From the NCBI GenBank assembly GCA_047618565.1, contig JBLHKW010000220.1, forward strand, positions 1 to 6,385: a DNA stretch of 6,385 nucleotides, in the 5' to 3' direction. Shown in pieces: positions 1 to 5,303 of the stretch; positions within the stretch are counted from its first letter, which is position 1, and every line of letters starts with the position of its first letter. The notes beneath the pieces are model-generated. The model saw nothing but the letters and a program-made list of their open reading frames with translations, had not been told where the DNA came from and ran no database searches. A program made the position numbers and the translations under genes. The stretch comes from JBLHKW01 sp047618565 (GTDB taxonomy: Bacteria > Planctomycetota > UBA1135 > GCA-002686595).

Positions 1-224
1 TTACCGGAGGTGGGCTCGATCAAGGTGTCGCCAGGCTTGATGCGTCCGCTGCGCTCGGCTTCCTCGACCATGCGGCGACCGATGCGGTCCTTCACCGAAC
101 CACCGGCGTTCAGAAACTCGCACTTGGCCAGGATCTCGCAGCCGGTCTCGCGACCGACCTGTTGGATGCGCACCATCGGCGTGTTGCCGATGGCTTCGAG
201 GATGGATTCGTAGACTCGCGCCAC
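1..224 (-). CDS. Cystathionine beta-synthase / cysteine synthase family PLP enzyme (N-terminal part, runs off window)
   Basis: This is a fold-type II PLP enzyme that makes cystathionine or cysteine from serine or O-acetylserine in cytoplasmic sulfur amino-acid metabolism. Only the first 74 codons are present; the gene continues beyond the left edge. The start is GTG at 224-222, followed by ARVYESILEAIGNTPMVRI, the usual N-terminal IGNTP(M/L)VR motif. Residues 33-47 carry AKCEFLNAGGSVKDR, where K45 is the expected Schiff-base lysine, and the fragment ends in IEPTSG, the substrate-binding loop. The AKCEF-NAGGSVKDR wording and GDTLIEPTSG are closer to cystathionine beta-synthase than to CysK as I recall them, but the C-terminal half that would decide (for example a CBS-domain pair) is missing. 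No Shine-Dalgarno sequence is evident before the GTG. The gene is codirectional with the Rieske gene, 121 bp away. The family call is firm; the exact reaction is not. Confidence 0.92.
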   Translation of the reverse strand, partial: MARVYESILEAIGNTPMVRIQQVGRETGCEILAKCEFLNAGGSVKDRIGRRMVEEAERSGRIKPGDTLIEPTSG

Positions 225-274
225 GGGAAGTACCTGATCTGGGGTTAAAAAAACGAAGGGGTGCGGGCTCGGAT

Positions 275-280
275 CTTATA
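275..280 (-). promoter_or_regulatory. Possible -10 element (TATAAG) for the PLP enzyme gene
   Basis: On the minus strand the 121-bp gap upstream of the GTG at 224 contains TATAAG within an otherwise GC-rich stretch. It would give a leader of roughly 45 nt. A run of seven T on the minus strand (247-253) lies between it and the start. I see no convincing -35 hexamer at the usual distance, so this rests on one AT-rich hexamer. Confidence 0.2.
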
Positions 281-345
281 CGGACCTCCGCGGTCGCCGA
301 CCCAGATTGTCCCCAACTTGCCCCGGGGAAGAGGGCGCGCTGGCC

Positions 346-711
346 TCAGCTGGCGTCGAGCGAGGCCGGGGTCGACGAGGGAGGGCCCATGACCAGGGTT
401 CCAGCTGGGCCGATGTGCAGCGCACAGAACTGCAGGCCAGCCGGCTGCTCGCCGTTGGGGCAGTCCGTGCAGACGCCGGTGGTGAGCGAGAAGCGCCAGG
501 TGTGCCAGGGGCAGACGATCTCGTCCCCGGAGAGCGAGCCCTCGAGCAGGGGACCGAGCATGTGCGGGCAGAAGCTCTGCGCGGCGACCAGGCGCGACTC
601 GACCGTGTAGAGCGCGAACGAGCCCCAGGGCGTGTCGAAGGGGCGCGGACGCTCAGGGTCCACTTGCGCGGGCGTCACACCCGTATCGAACTCTGTTTCC
701 TCGCGCGACAT
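346..711 (-). CDS. Small Rieske [2Fe-2S] ferredoxin-like protein
   Basis: The product is a 121-residue soluble Rieske protein, probably a small electron carrier or the ferredoxin component of an oxygenase-type system. The cluster ligands are visible: C48-P-H50 and C67-P-W-H70, i.e. C-x-H-x16-C-x2-H, the standard two-box Rieske pattern, with H50 and H70 as the histidine pair. After the second box come two further cysteines (C81, C84) that are not cluster ligands. There is no signal peptide or membrane helix, so it is not a bc1-type Rieske subunit. The start is ATG 711-709, giving MSREETEFD; the frame stays open upstream but that stretch lies under rnhC and looks non-coding. It is divergent from rnhC with only 30 bp between starts and codirectional with the PLP gene. 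No oxygenase or reductase partner lies in the window, so its redox partner is unknown. Family call firm, role open. Confidence 0.88.
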   Translation of the reverse strand: MSREETEFDTGVTPAQVDPERPRPFDTPWGSFALYTVESRLVAAQSFCPHMLGPLLEGSLSGDEIVCPWHTWRFSLTTGVCTDCPNGEQPAGLQFCALHIGPAGTLVMGPPSSTPASLDAS

Positions 712-741
712 GAGCCCGCATCTTACGTAACGTTTGAGCCC
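712..741. promoter_or_regulatory. 30-bp divergent intergenic region with TTACGTAA palindrome
   Basis: This is the only DNA between the divergent starts of the Rieske gene (711) and rnhC (742). It holds a perfect 8-bp palindrome, TTACGTAA, at 723-730, near its middle. Two ordinary promoters do not fit in 30 bp without extending into both coding regions. There is no Shine-Dalgarno sequence for either gene. A regulator site or a very short-leader arrangement is possible, but the palindrome alone does not prove either. Confidence 0.3.
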
Positions 742-1665
742 GTGGCCCAGAAGACTCTCGTCGTCAAGGTACCGGCACCCGAACAGGGTCCCCTGCAGGA
801 GCGCCTGGCTCAGGGCGCGTTCGAGTTCCGGACGGTTCCCCACGCCCTGTTCAGCGTCAAGGGCGAGGGCGCCGTTGCGACGCTCTACAAGTCGGGCAAG
901 TTCGTGATCCAGAGCGCGGAGCCGGAGGCCTTCCTGGCCGCCTACACGAGTATCGCGCTCGAGGCAGCGCCGCAGGCCAGTGCGGCCGAGCTTCAACTAG
1001 CGCGCGTGGACGAGCCCGTCATCGGTTCGGACGAGACCGGCAAGGGCGACTACTTCGGCCCCCTGGTCGTGTGCGCCGTCTACCTGGAGCCGGCTGACGT
1101 GCCCGAGATCAAGGAGGCCGGCATCGTCGACAGCAAGCGCCTGACCGACAAGCGCGCCGGCCTGCTCGGCGCGTGGCTGCGCTCGCGCGTCCCGTTTTCG
1201 ATACAGCGCCTCGACCCGCCCGAGTACAACCGCGTCTACCCGACCTACCGCGGCCTGAACCCGCTTCTCGCAGACCTGCACGGGCGCGCCGTGCGCGACC
1301 TTATAGAGACCCTCGCGGGGCGCCATGGCGCCGACGACGGGCGGCTGCGGGTGGTCGTCGACCAGTTCGCCCACGAGAGTGTCATGCTGAGGGCGCTCAG
1401 GGGCGCACCGGTGCGCCTGGAGCAGGCGCCGCGCGCGGAGGCCAACCCCGCCGTGGCCGCCGCGAGCGTGATCGCGCGCCAGGAGTTCCTGGCCTGCATG
1501 CAGGACCTGTCGACGGAATACGGCGCGGAACTACGTAAAGGTGCGGGCGCCCAGGTCGACGAAGCGGGCCGCGAGCTGGTACGCACCCACGGCGCGGATG
1601 TGCTCCCGCGGCTAGCCAAGATGCACTTCAAGAATACGCAGAAGATCCTGCCCGAGATCCCCTAG
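742..1665 (+). CDS. rnhC: Ribonuclease HIII
   Basis: This endonuclease cleaves the RNA strand of RNA-DNA hybrids in the cytoplasm, removing R-loops and primer RNA. The 307-residue product matches the family's usual length of about 300-315. Residues about 5-70 form the N-terminal TBP-like substrate-binding domain (note VATLYKSGKFVIQ at 45-57). The catalytic type 2 RNase H domain begins with GSDETGKGDYFGPLVV at 95-110, where D97 and E98 are the expected metal-binding acidic pair. It continues with VDSKRL (129-134), YPTYRGLNP (166-174), VVVDQF (204-209, with D207 a catalytic candidate) and the conserved AVAAASVIAR near residues 237-246. The TBP-like domain and the KGDYFGP motif separate it from RNase HII. 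I chose GTG 742 because homology begins at about residue 5 and no in-frame ATG exists nearby; the open frame back to 307 is antisense to the Rieske gene. dapF follows 35 bp downstream. Confidence 0.95.
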   Translation: MAQKTLVVKVPAPEQGPLQERLAQGAFEFRTVPHALFSVKGEGAVATLYKSGKFVIQSAEPEAFLAAYTSIALEAAPQASAAELQLARVDEPVIGSDETGKGDYFGPLVVCAVYLEPADVPEIKEAGIVDSKRLTDKRAGLLGAWLRSRVPFSIQRLDPPEYNRVYPTYRGLNPLLADLHGRAVRDLIETLAGRHGADDGRLRVVVDQFAHESVMLRALRGAPVRLEQAPRAEANPAVAAASVIARQEFLACMQDLSTEYGAELRKGAGAQVDEAGRELVRTHGADVLPRLAKMHFKNTQKILPEIP

Positions 1666-1686
1666 AGTTTGCCCACTCCAAGGCCC

Positions 1687-1692
1687 TATATT
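1687..1692 (+). promoter_or_regulatory. Possible -10 element (TATATT) for a leaderless dapF transcript
   Basis: TATATT stands out in the 35-bp gap between rnhC and dapF. Its end lies 8 bp before the dapF ATG, so transcription from it would begin at or within a base or two of the A of the start codon. There is no Shine-Dalgarno sequence in the gap, which agrees with leaderless translation. No good -35 hexamer is seen at 16-18 bp spacing, so confidence is low. Confidence 0.3.
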
Positions 1693-1700
1693 CGCCAACC

Positions 1701-2546
1701 ATGACGACAGCTCTACCGCTCGCTGCGTGGACCGCTCGCGGACTCTGCATCTCGGGTGCCGGGAACCGCTTCTACCTGATCGATGCGCGCGGGCAGGCGT
1801 TGCCGCTCGACGCCGCAGAGCACGCGCAGGCTGCCTGCGAAACGGAACTCGGATTCATCCCAGACGGACTTCTGTGGGTCATGGACGGTGCGCGCGCCGG
1901 GCACCTGCGCATGGTCATCCACAACGCGGACGGCACGCGGCCTGAAGCGTGCGGCAACGCGTTGATGTGCATGGTGCACTGGGCCGTGCAAGAGGGTGTG
2001 CTGACGGGCGCGGCGGCGTTGATCGAGACCGACGGTGGTGAACGCGACGTGTGCTGGGAAGGCGCGGGAGACTCGCTGCGCGTCGAGGTCTGCCTCGGAC
2101 GCCCGACCTCGTTGCCCGCACTGGAGCTCGCCGATCTTCCCGGCGCGCCGACGTTCGCGCGTGTCGAGCTCGCGAACCCGCACGCGGTGCTGTGCCTGGA
2201 TTCGCTCGACGACGCCTCCCTGGATGAGCTCGGCCCTCGCCTGCAGCAGGAAGTCGCCGGCGGCATCAACATGCAGTTCGTGACGCGCGCCGGCGACGGC
2301 CTGGAGATTCGCGTCTGGGAACGGGGCGTCGGCCCGACCGAAGCCTGCGGCACGGGCTCCGCCGCATCGGCCTGGACCGCGGTGGAGCGCTGGGGCCTGG
2401 CGTGGCCTGTGGCGGTGAGCCAACCCGGCGGCACGTTGACGATCGACTGCGATGAGGCGGGCCAGCTGTGGCTGACCGGCCCCGTGGAAACGCAGGGACA
2501 TGTGGCCTTCACCGGCGGCACATGGGCTACCTGCTCCACATTCTGA
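1701..2546 (+). CDS. dapF: Diaminopimelate epimerase
   Basis: The enzyme converts LL- to meso-diaminopimelate in the cytoplasm, the penultimate step to lysine and a precursor of peptidoglycan. It is a PLP-independent two-cysteine racemase. The 281-residue product has the family length and both active-site boxes: NADGTRPEACGN (75-86) with C84, and ERGVGPTEACGTGSAAS (207-223) with C216. NPHAV (159-163) and GGINMQFV (187-194) match the family's substrate-binding NPH and INxxF blocks. The N-terminal motif reads GAGNRFYLID (19-28) rather than the usual GxGNDFxxID: an Arg replaces the Asp after the Asn. The ATG at 1701 puts this motif at the expected distance from the start; no Shine-Dalgarno sequence is seen. 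The 3' end overlaps the M48 gene by 25 bp, suggesting coupled translation. Another DapF-fold racemase cannot be fully excluded because of the altered motif, but both Cys boxes argue for DapF. Confidence 0.93.
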   Translation: MTTALPLAAWTARGLCISGAGNRFYLIDARGQALPLDAAEHAQAACETELGFIPDGLLWVMDGARAGHLRMVIHNADGTRPEACGNALMCMVHWAVQEGVLTGAAALIETDGGERDVCWEGAGDSLRVEVCLGRPTSLPALELADLPGAPTFARVELANPHAVLCLDSLDDASLDELGPRLQQEVAGGINMQFVTRAGDGLEIRVWERGVGPTEACGTGSAASAWTAVERWGLAWPVAVSQPGGTLTIDCDEAGQLWLTGPVETQGHVAFTGGTWATCSTF

Positions 2547-4204
2547 TCGTCCTCGGCGCAGAAGCCCTCGGCGAACAGCGCATCACGACCGGCTGGAACA
2601 TGCCGTGGGCCTTCGTGGGTCTGATGTCCGTTCCCCACGCGCTCTCCCGACTGGCGCAGAGTCTCCTGATCAAGGGCCAGTTCGCGCGCGCCACCTTCGT
2701 CACGCGCATCCTGCGCTGGTCGGCGCCACTGCTGCAGTTGATCCTGGTGTGCGCCTTCGGCTGGGTGCAGAGCGCGCGCGAATGGACCTCCGCCGGCCAG
2801 GGCATGTTCTCCTGGCCCGAGCCCGGCCTCTTCCTGGCCCTGGCGCCCTACCTCGTCTTCGAGCTACTCGTCATCGACGCGCAAGCGCGCGTGCACGACA
2901 ACCGCGATCACGAGCGCCGCGCGCTACGTTCGTTCCGTCTGCGCATGTTCCTGTCCGCGCTGCTTCCCATCGGCCTCTACTTCGCCCTCTCCGGACTCGT
3001 GGCCATCAACGAGACCGTGCGCGTGCATGTCGAGCAGGTCGCCCTGATCAACAGCCTCTTCATGCTGGTCCTGCTGGCCTTGCTCGCGCTCGTCCTGCCG
3101 ATCCTGATGCGCAACACCTGGGAGACCCTCCCGATCCCACCGAGCCCCCAGCGCAGCGTGCTCGAACGCGTCGCCGAGCGCGCCTCCTTCCGCGCCCGCG
3201 AGCTGCTCATCTGGCGCACCGGCAACCTGATGGCGAACGCCGCCATCGTCGGCGTCTCCGCCCGCAGCCGCGTCGTCCTGTTCTCCGACTCGCTCCTGTC
3301 CGTCCTCTCCCTGCGCGAACTCGCGTCCGTCTTCGGCCACGAGATGGGCCACGCCCTGCGCCACCACGTCTGGATCTTCGTCGCCTGGGCCCTGGCCTTC
3401 TTCCTCGGCGCCGACCAGCTCACCCAGGCCATGGCTCTGGCCGACGCCAACCCCTGGTTCACCTCCGCCGCCCTGCTGGCCACCCTCGCCGCCTGGGCCC
3501 TCACCTTCGGCTGGATGTCCCGTCGCTTCGAACTCGAAGCCGACCTCTTCAGCCTCCAGCTCCTGAATGACCCCGAAGGCCTCATCTCCGCCCTCGAACG
3601 CGTCGGCCCGCGCGACCGCGACTCCGGCGGCTGGCGCCACTTCTCCACCCGCCGCCGCGTCGACTTCATCATCCACGCCGCCGGCGACTCTGAATGGGCG
3701 AGTAGATTTCGAAAACGCCTGCGTGTCATCGCTGTCATCGGTTTCCTCGGCGCAGCCATTGCCGGCACGTTCACAGTGCGCGGCTTGTTCGCGACCCTCC
3801 CCGAGGACCGCATCTGGGCTGACCTGTCGCTCGGTCATTACGAAGTCGCCGCGACACGGGCGGAACGAGTGCACAGGTCGCGGGGGGACGGCCTGGACGA
3901 AGAACTCCTGGACCTCGCGCGCCTCGCAATGCGTTTCGCGTCCGACGCGCAAGTCACCGCCACCGAACTCCAAGTCGCAGACCTCGAAGAAGCCCTCGCC
4001 CGAGCCCTCAAGGGCGGCAACCTCCAGCTCGCGTTGGGCTACTCCAAACTGGCCATCCTGCGCGGCGCCCGAGAACTACACCCACTCTCGCGCACCCTCG
4101 TCGCCCTGATGGCCCATGACTCACTCGCCGCCCAAGAAAACTTCCAGGGAGTGGAAGCCCCATGGCGCGCCGCGCTAACCCCATGGGCCTCATCCCTCGA
4201 GTAG
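2522..4204 (+). CDS. M48 family integral membrane zinc metalloprotease
   Basis: This is a 560-residue multi-pass membrane protease with an HtpX/Ste24-like M48 catalytic domain. HEMGH at 273-277 supplies zinc ligands H273 and H277 and catalytic E274; FELEAD at 336-341 supplies the third ligand E337 with D341 (E-x3-D). Hydrophobic helices lie at about 67-82, 102-118, 143-162, 175-195, 283-297, 315-332 and 402-419; the first 30 residues may hold another. Two of these helices flank the zinc site, as in HtpX. The C-terminal ~140 residues are soluble and helical, rich in Leu, Ala and charged residues; they might form TPR-like repeats, but I cannot assign them. Such proteases usually act in membrane protein quality control. 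I chose ATG 2522, inside the end of dapF; an in-frame GTG at 2468 would add 18 unconvincing residues. No terminator hairpin is apparent after the stop. The substrate is unknown. Confidence 0.88.
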   Translation: MGYLLHILIVLGAEALGEQRITTGWNMPWAFVGLMSVPHALSRLAQSLLIKGQFARATFVTRILRWSAPLLQLILVCAFGWVQSAREWTSAGQGMFSWPEPGLFLALAPYLVFELLVIDAQARVHDNRDHERRALRSFRLRMFLSALLPIGLYFALSGLVAINETVRVHVEQVALINSLFMLVLLALLALVLPILMRNTWETLPIPPSPQRSVLERVAERASFRARELLIWRTGNLMANAAIVGVSARSRVVLFSDSLLSVLSLRELASVFGHEMGHALRHHVWIFVAWALAFFLGADQLTQAMALADANPWFTSAALLATLAAWALTFGWMSRRFELEADLFSLQLLNDPEGLISALERVGPRDRDSGGWRHFSTRRRVDFIIHAAGDSEWASRFRKRLRVIAVIGFLGAAIAGTFTVRGLFATLPEDRIWADLSLGHYEVAATRAERVHRSRGDGLDEELLDLARLAMRFASDAQVTATELQVADLEEALARALKGGNLQLALGYSKLAILRGARELHPLSRTLVALMAHDSLAAQENFQGVEAPWRAALTPWASSLE

Positions 4205-4420
4205 CACACTCAAGAGCTTCTACCGACCGCCGGCGCCAGCCCACCTCGCCACGATTCGCACGGCATGCTATACAGGTCTGTCCATCCACCTCGCCCCCGC
4301 CAGGCACCTGACGTAACCCACCTCGCCGATACCAGATGCGCTTTCAAACCCGATCCGCCCGATCCGTTAGACGGACGAGCACGCAACAGACGCGTCGCTA
4401 TACAGACCCGTCTAATCGGC
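4205..4420. other. Non-coding left flank of the cassette array
   Basis: No gene is supported in these 216 bases. Features visible: a core-like GTTAGAC at 4366-4372; an 8-bp perfect inverted repeat TTAGACGG (4367-4374) / CCGTCTAA (4408-4415); and the 9-mer GCTATACAG at 4267-4275 and again at 4397-4405. Each 9-mer continues into a similar half-palindromic tail (GTCTGTC and ACCCGTC). In a complete integron the attI site and the divergent integrase gene would lie here; neither can be recognised. It may be a decayed attC or attI, or a promoter/operator zone for the first cassette. Confidence 0.5.
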
Positions 4421-4427
4421 GTTAGGC
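4421..4427 (+). other. Left boundary core site (GTTAGGC) of cassette 1
   Basis: GTTAGGC matches the GTTRRRY core at which integron recombination occurs and is identical to the R' box of the next site. The DNA to its left does not fold into a clear attC: a matching R'' box (GCCTAAC) is absent, although AGACG (4388-4392) / CGTCT (4409-4413) could form a short stem. It could be the last part of a degraded attC or an attI-like site. Confidence 0.55.
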
Positions 4428-4449
4428 GGACCATGCCATCTGCACAACC

Positions 4450-4454
4450 AGGAG
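4450..4454 (+). promoter_or_regulatory. Ribosome binding site AGGAG deciding the start of cassette gene 1
   Basis: AGGAG lies 5 nt before ATG 4460. The upstream in-frame ATG at 4433 has no such sequence, so 4460 is preferred. It contrasts with the core genes of the window, which lack Shine-Dalgarno sequences. Confidence 0.7.
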
Positions 4455-4459
4455 ACAGA

Positions 4460-4735
4460 ATGACCTGCTTGCACCAGAAAGCCGCAACGCCCATCGGTCG
4501 TTTCGCGATGCTGCTGTCGACGAACGGTGTTGGGTGTGTTCAGTGCCGATCCCGGGTCTACGTTCCCGGCCGAGTCCGGCTTGGGCTCCTCGGGATGTTC
4601 CTCTCCTACATGGCACTGGCTCCGTTCAGCATTGGTGCCGCGATGGGTCCGATCCTTGCCTTTGTCCTGATTGGGCTTCCCTGGCTCTACACCACCAAGC
4701 TGAACGTAGTGCGGACATCGGAGAAGGATGCCTAA
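4460..4735 (+). CDS. Cassette gene 1: small membrane protein with degenerate zinc ribbon
   Basis: The 91-residue product begins MTCLHQKAATP and has a second knuckle GCVQCRSRVYVP (25-36). The layout resembles a CxxC...CxxC zinc ribbon, but where the second cysteine would be there is Q6; C3, H5, C26 and C29 remain, so H5 may substitute or metal binding may be lost. Two hydrophobic segments follow, about 41-57 and 60-77, then a short charged tail ending SEKDA. A membrane-anchored ribbon protein is the simplest reading; the function is unknown. The stop codon TAA lies inside the R'' box of the following attC, as is common for cassette genes. The frame is open upstream to 4265, beyond the cassette boundary, but ATG 4460 has the ribosome binding site; ATG 4433 would add nine residues (MPSAQPGDR). 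Confidence 0.75.
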   Translation: MTCLHQKAATPIGRFAMLLSTNGVGCVQCRSRVYVPGRVRLGLLGMFLSYMALAPFSIGAAMGPILAFVLIGLPWLYTTKLNVVRTSEKDA

Positions 4736-4792
4736 CAAGCCGATGCGACGGATCGGGCTTCGCCCGACCGCTGATCGCCCCAACCGTTAGGC
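4730..4792 (+). repeat. attC site 1 (63 bp)
   Basis: R'' GCCTAAC (4730-4736) and R' GTTAGGC (4786-4792) are perfect inverted copies matching RYYYAAC and GTTRRRY. Between them CGAT / ATCG arms pair with an unpaired G following CGAT in the 5' arm, the extrahelical base typical of L''. The centre is a strong hairpin, CGGGCTTCGCCCG. Eight bases (CCCCAACC) separate L' from R'. Cleavage would be after G4786. Confidence 0.93.
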
Positions 4793-4800
4793 AGACACGG

Positions 4801-5205
4801 GTGTGCACCTTGAGGATCATCGGGGAAGATCTGGATGTGGAAGCACTCCTGCAGATGAAGCTCTTCGAACCGAGCAGCATCTTCCGGCGTGGCGAGCCAC
4901 GTAGGCGATCGCAACCCGACGGAGAGCGCCAAACCAACTCTGGAATCTGTGTCACCGTGTCCGAAGCGGAGTGGTCGGACCTACCTAGGCAAGTTGAGGA
5001 TGCGATGCAGTTCCTCGCTAAGCACGAGACGGCACTGCGGAGGGCGGCACGCCTGCCCGGGCTGAGCTGGTTCGTCCTGGACTTTCCAAGTGAGCTGAGG
5101 ATTGGCAGCGATGATGTAGTGGTCCAAACGGATTGCTTCCCGGCTCCATTGCTCAGGGCAGCGGGAGAGCTCGGCCTTGGCATGGAACTCACCACGTATG
5201 GATGA
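4801..5205 (+). CDS. Cassette gene 2: DUF4279-like protein of unknown function
   Basis: The 134-residue product is soluble, with no signal peptide or membrane segment. It opens with CTLRIIGEDLDVEALLQ, then FEPSSIFRRGEPR (about 22-34), and ends with LLRAAGELGLGMELTTYG. The order (a beta strand with GEDLD, a short helix, a 'P-x(2-3)-xRxG' step, a later DFPSELRI strand, and a closing helix with a beta strand) resembles what I recall of DUF4279 proteins, whose function is unknown. This assignment is from memory and would need a profile search. The start is GTG 4801, only 9 bp after the attC R' box; no strong Shine-Dalgarno sequence precedes it. The stop TGA (5203-5205) is 20 bp before the next attC. 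The frame is open to the left through attC site 1 into cassette 1, but that part has no protein logic. Confidence 0.72.
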   Translation: MCTLRIIGEDLDVEALLQMKLFEPSSIFRRGEPRRRSQPDGERQTNSGICVTVSEAEWSDLPRQVEDAMQFLAKHETALRRAARLPGLSWFVLDFPSELRIGSDDVVVQTDCFPAPLLRAAGELGLGMELTTYG

Positions 5206-5225
5206 TCAGCGATGAAGAGATGCAT

Positions 5226-5288
5226 GCCTAGCAAGCGCTTGCAGCGGACGCCGCTCCGCGGCGCTGCTGAAGCACAACGGCGTCAGGC
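5226..5288 (+). repeat. attC site 2 (63 bp) with altered core boxes
   Basis: R'' is GCCTAGC (5226-5232) and R' is GTCAGGC (5282-5288). Both depart from consensus in the AAC/GTT triplet (AGC and GTC), while the outer four bases still pair. GCTT / AAGC arms with an extrahelical G, followed by CAGC / GCTG, match the layout of attC site 1, and the centre GACGCCGC-TCC-GCGGCGC is a strong hairpin. Eight bases (ACAACGGC) separate L' from R'. The length is identical to site 1. Confidence 0.82.
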
Positions 5289-5293
5289 AGACG

Positions 5294-5298
5294 AAGGG
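5294..5298 (+). promoter_or_regulatory. Ribosome binding site AAGGG for cassette gene 3
   Basis: AAGGG lies 5 nt before the GTG at 5304 and supports that start. Confidence 0.55.
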
Positions 5299-5303
5299 CA
5301 ATC

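Noticed and set aside
307..741. Open frame continuing rnhC upstream to 307 (ATG-less extension of about 145 codons)
   Set aside because: It is antisense to the Rieske gene, is Arg/Gly/Glu-rich with no family similarity, and would double the N-terminal length of RNase HIII.
712..996. Minus-strand extension of the Rieske frame up to 996
   Set aside because: It lies opposite conserved rnhC coding sequence, and the Rieske domain is complete from ATG 711.
2500..3570. 356-codon plus-strand open frame overlapping the M48 gene
   Set aside because: The Arg/Pro/Ala-rich translation is typical of an off-frame GC-rich gene.
2924..3973. 349-codon minus-strand open frame within the M48 gene
   Set aside because: It is a shadow produced by C-rich codons: the product is Gly/Glu/Asp/Val-rich with no domain, while the opposite strand has HEMGH and membrane helices.
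4205..4264. Terminator after the M48 gene
   Set aside because: GCCGGCGCC gives only a short overlapping palindrome with no T run.
4309..4372. Possible further attC ending at GTTAGAC (4366-4372)
   Set aside because: The length would fit, but the only R''-like sequence (ACGTAAC) pairs with just four bases and no L''/L' arms with an extrahelical base can be drawn.
4265..4459. Upstream extension of cassette gene 1
   Set aside because: It crosses the cassette boundary at 4421, and ATG 4460 has a good AGGAG sequence.
4626..5234. 202-codon minus-strand open frame across cassettes 1 and 2
   Set aside because: It runs through attC site 1 and has no recognisable protein features; the plus-strand frame fits the cassette layout.
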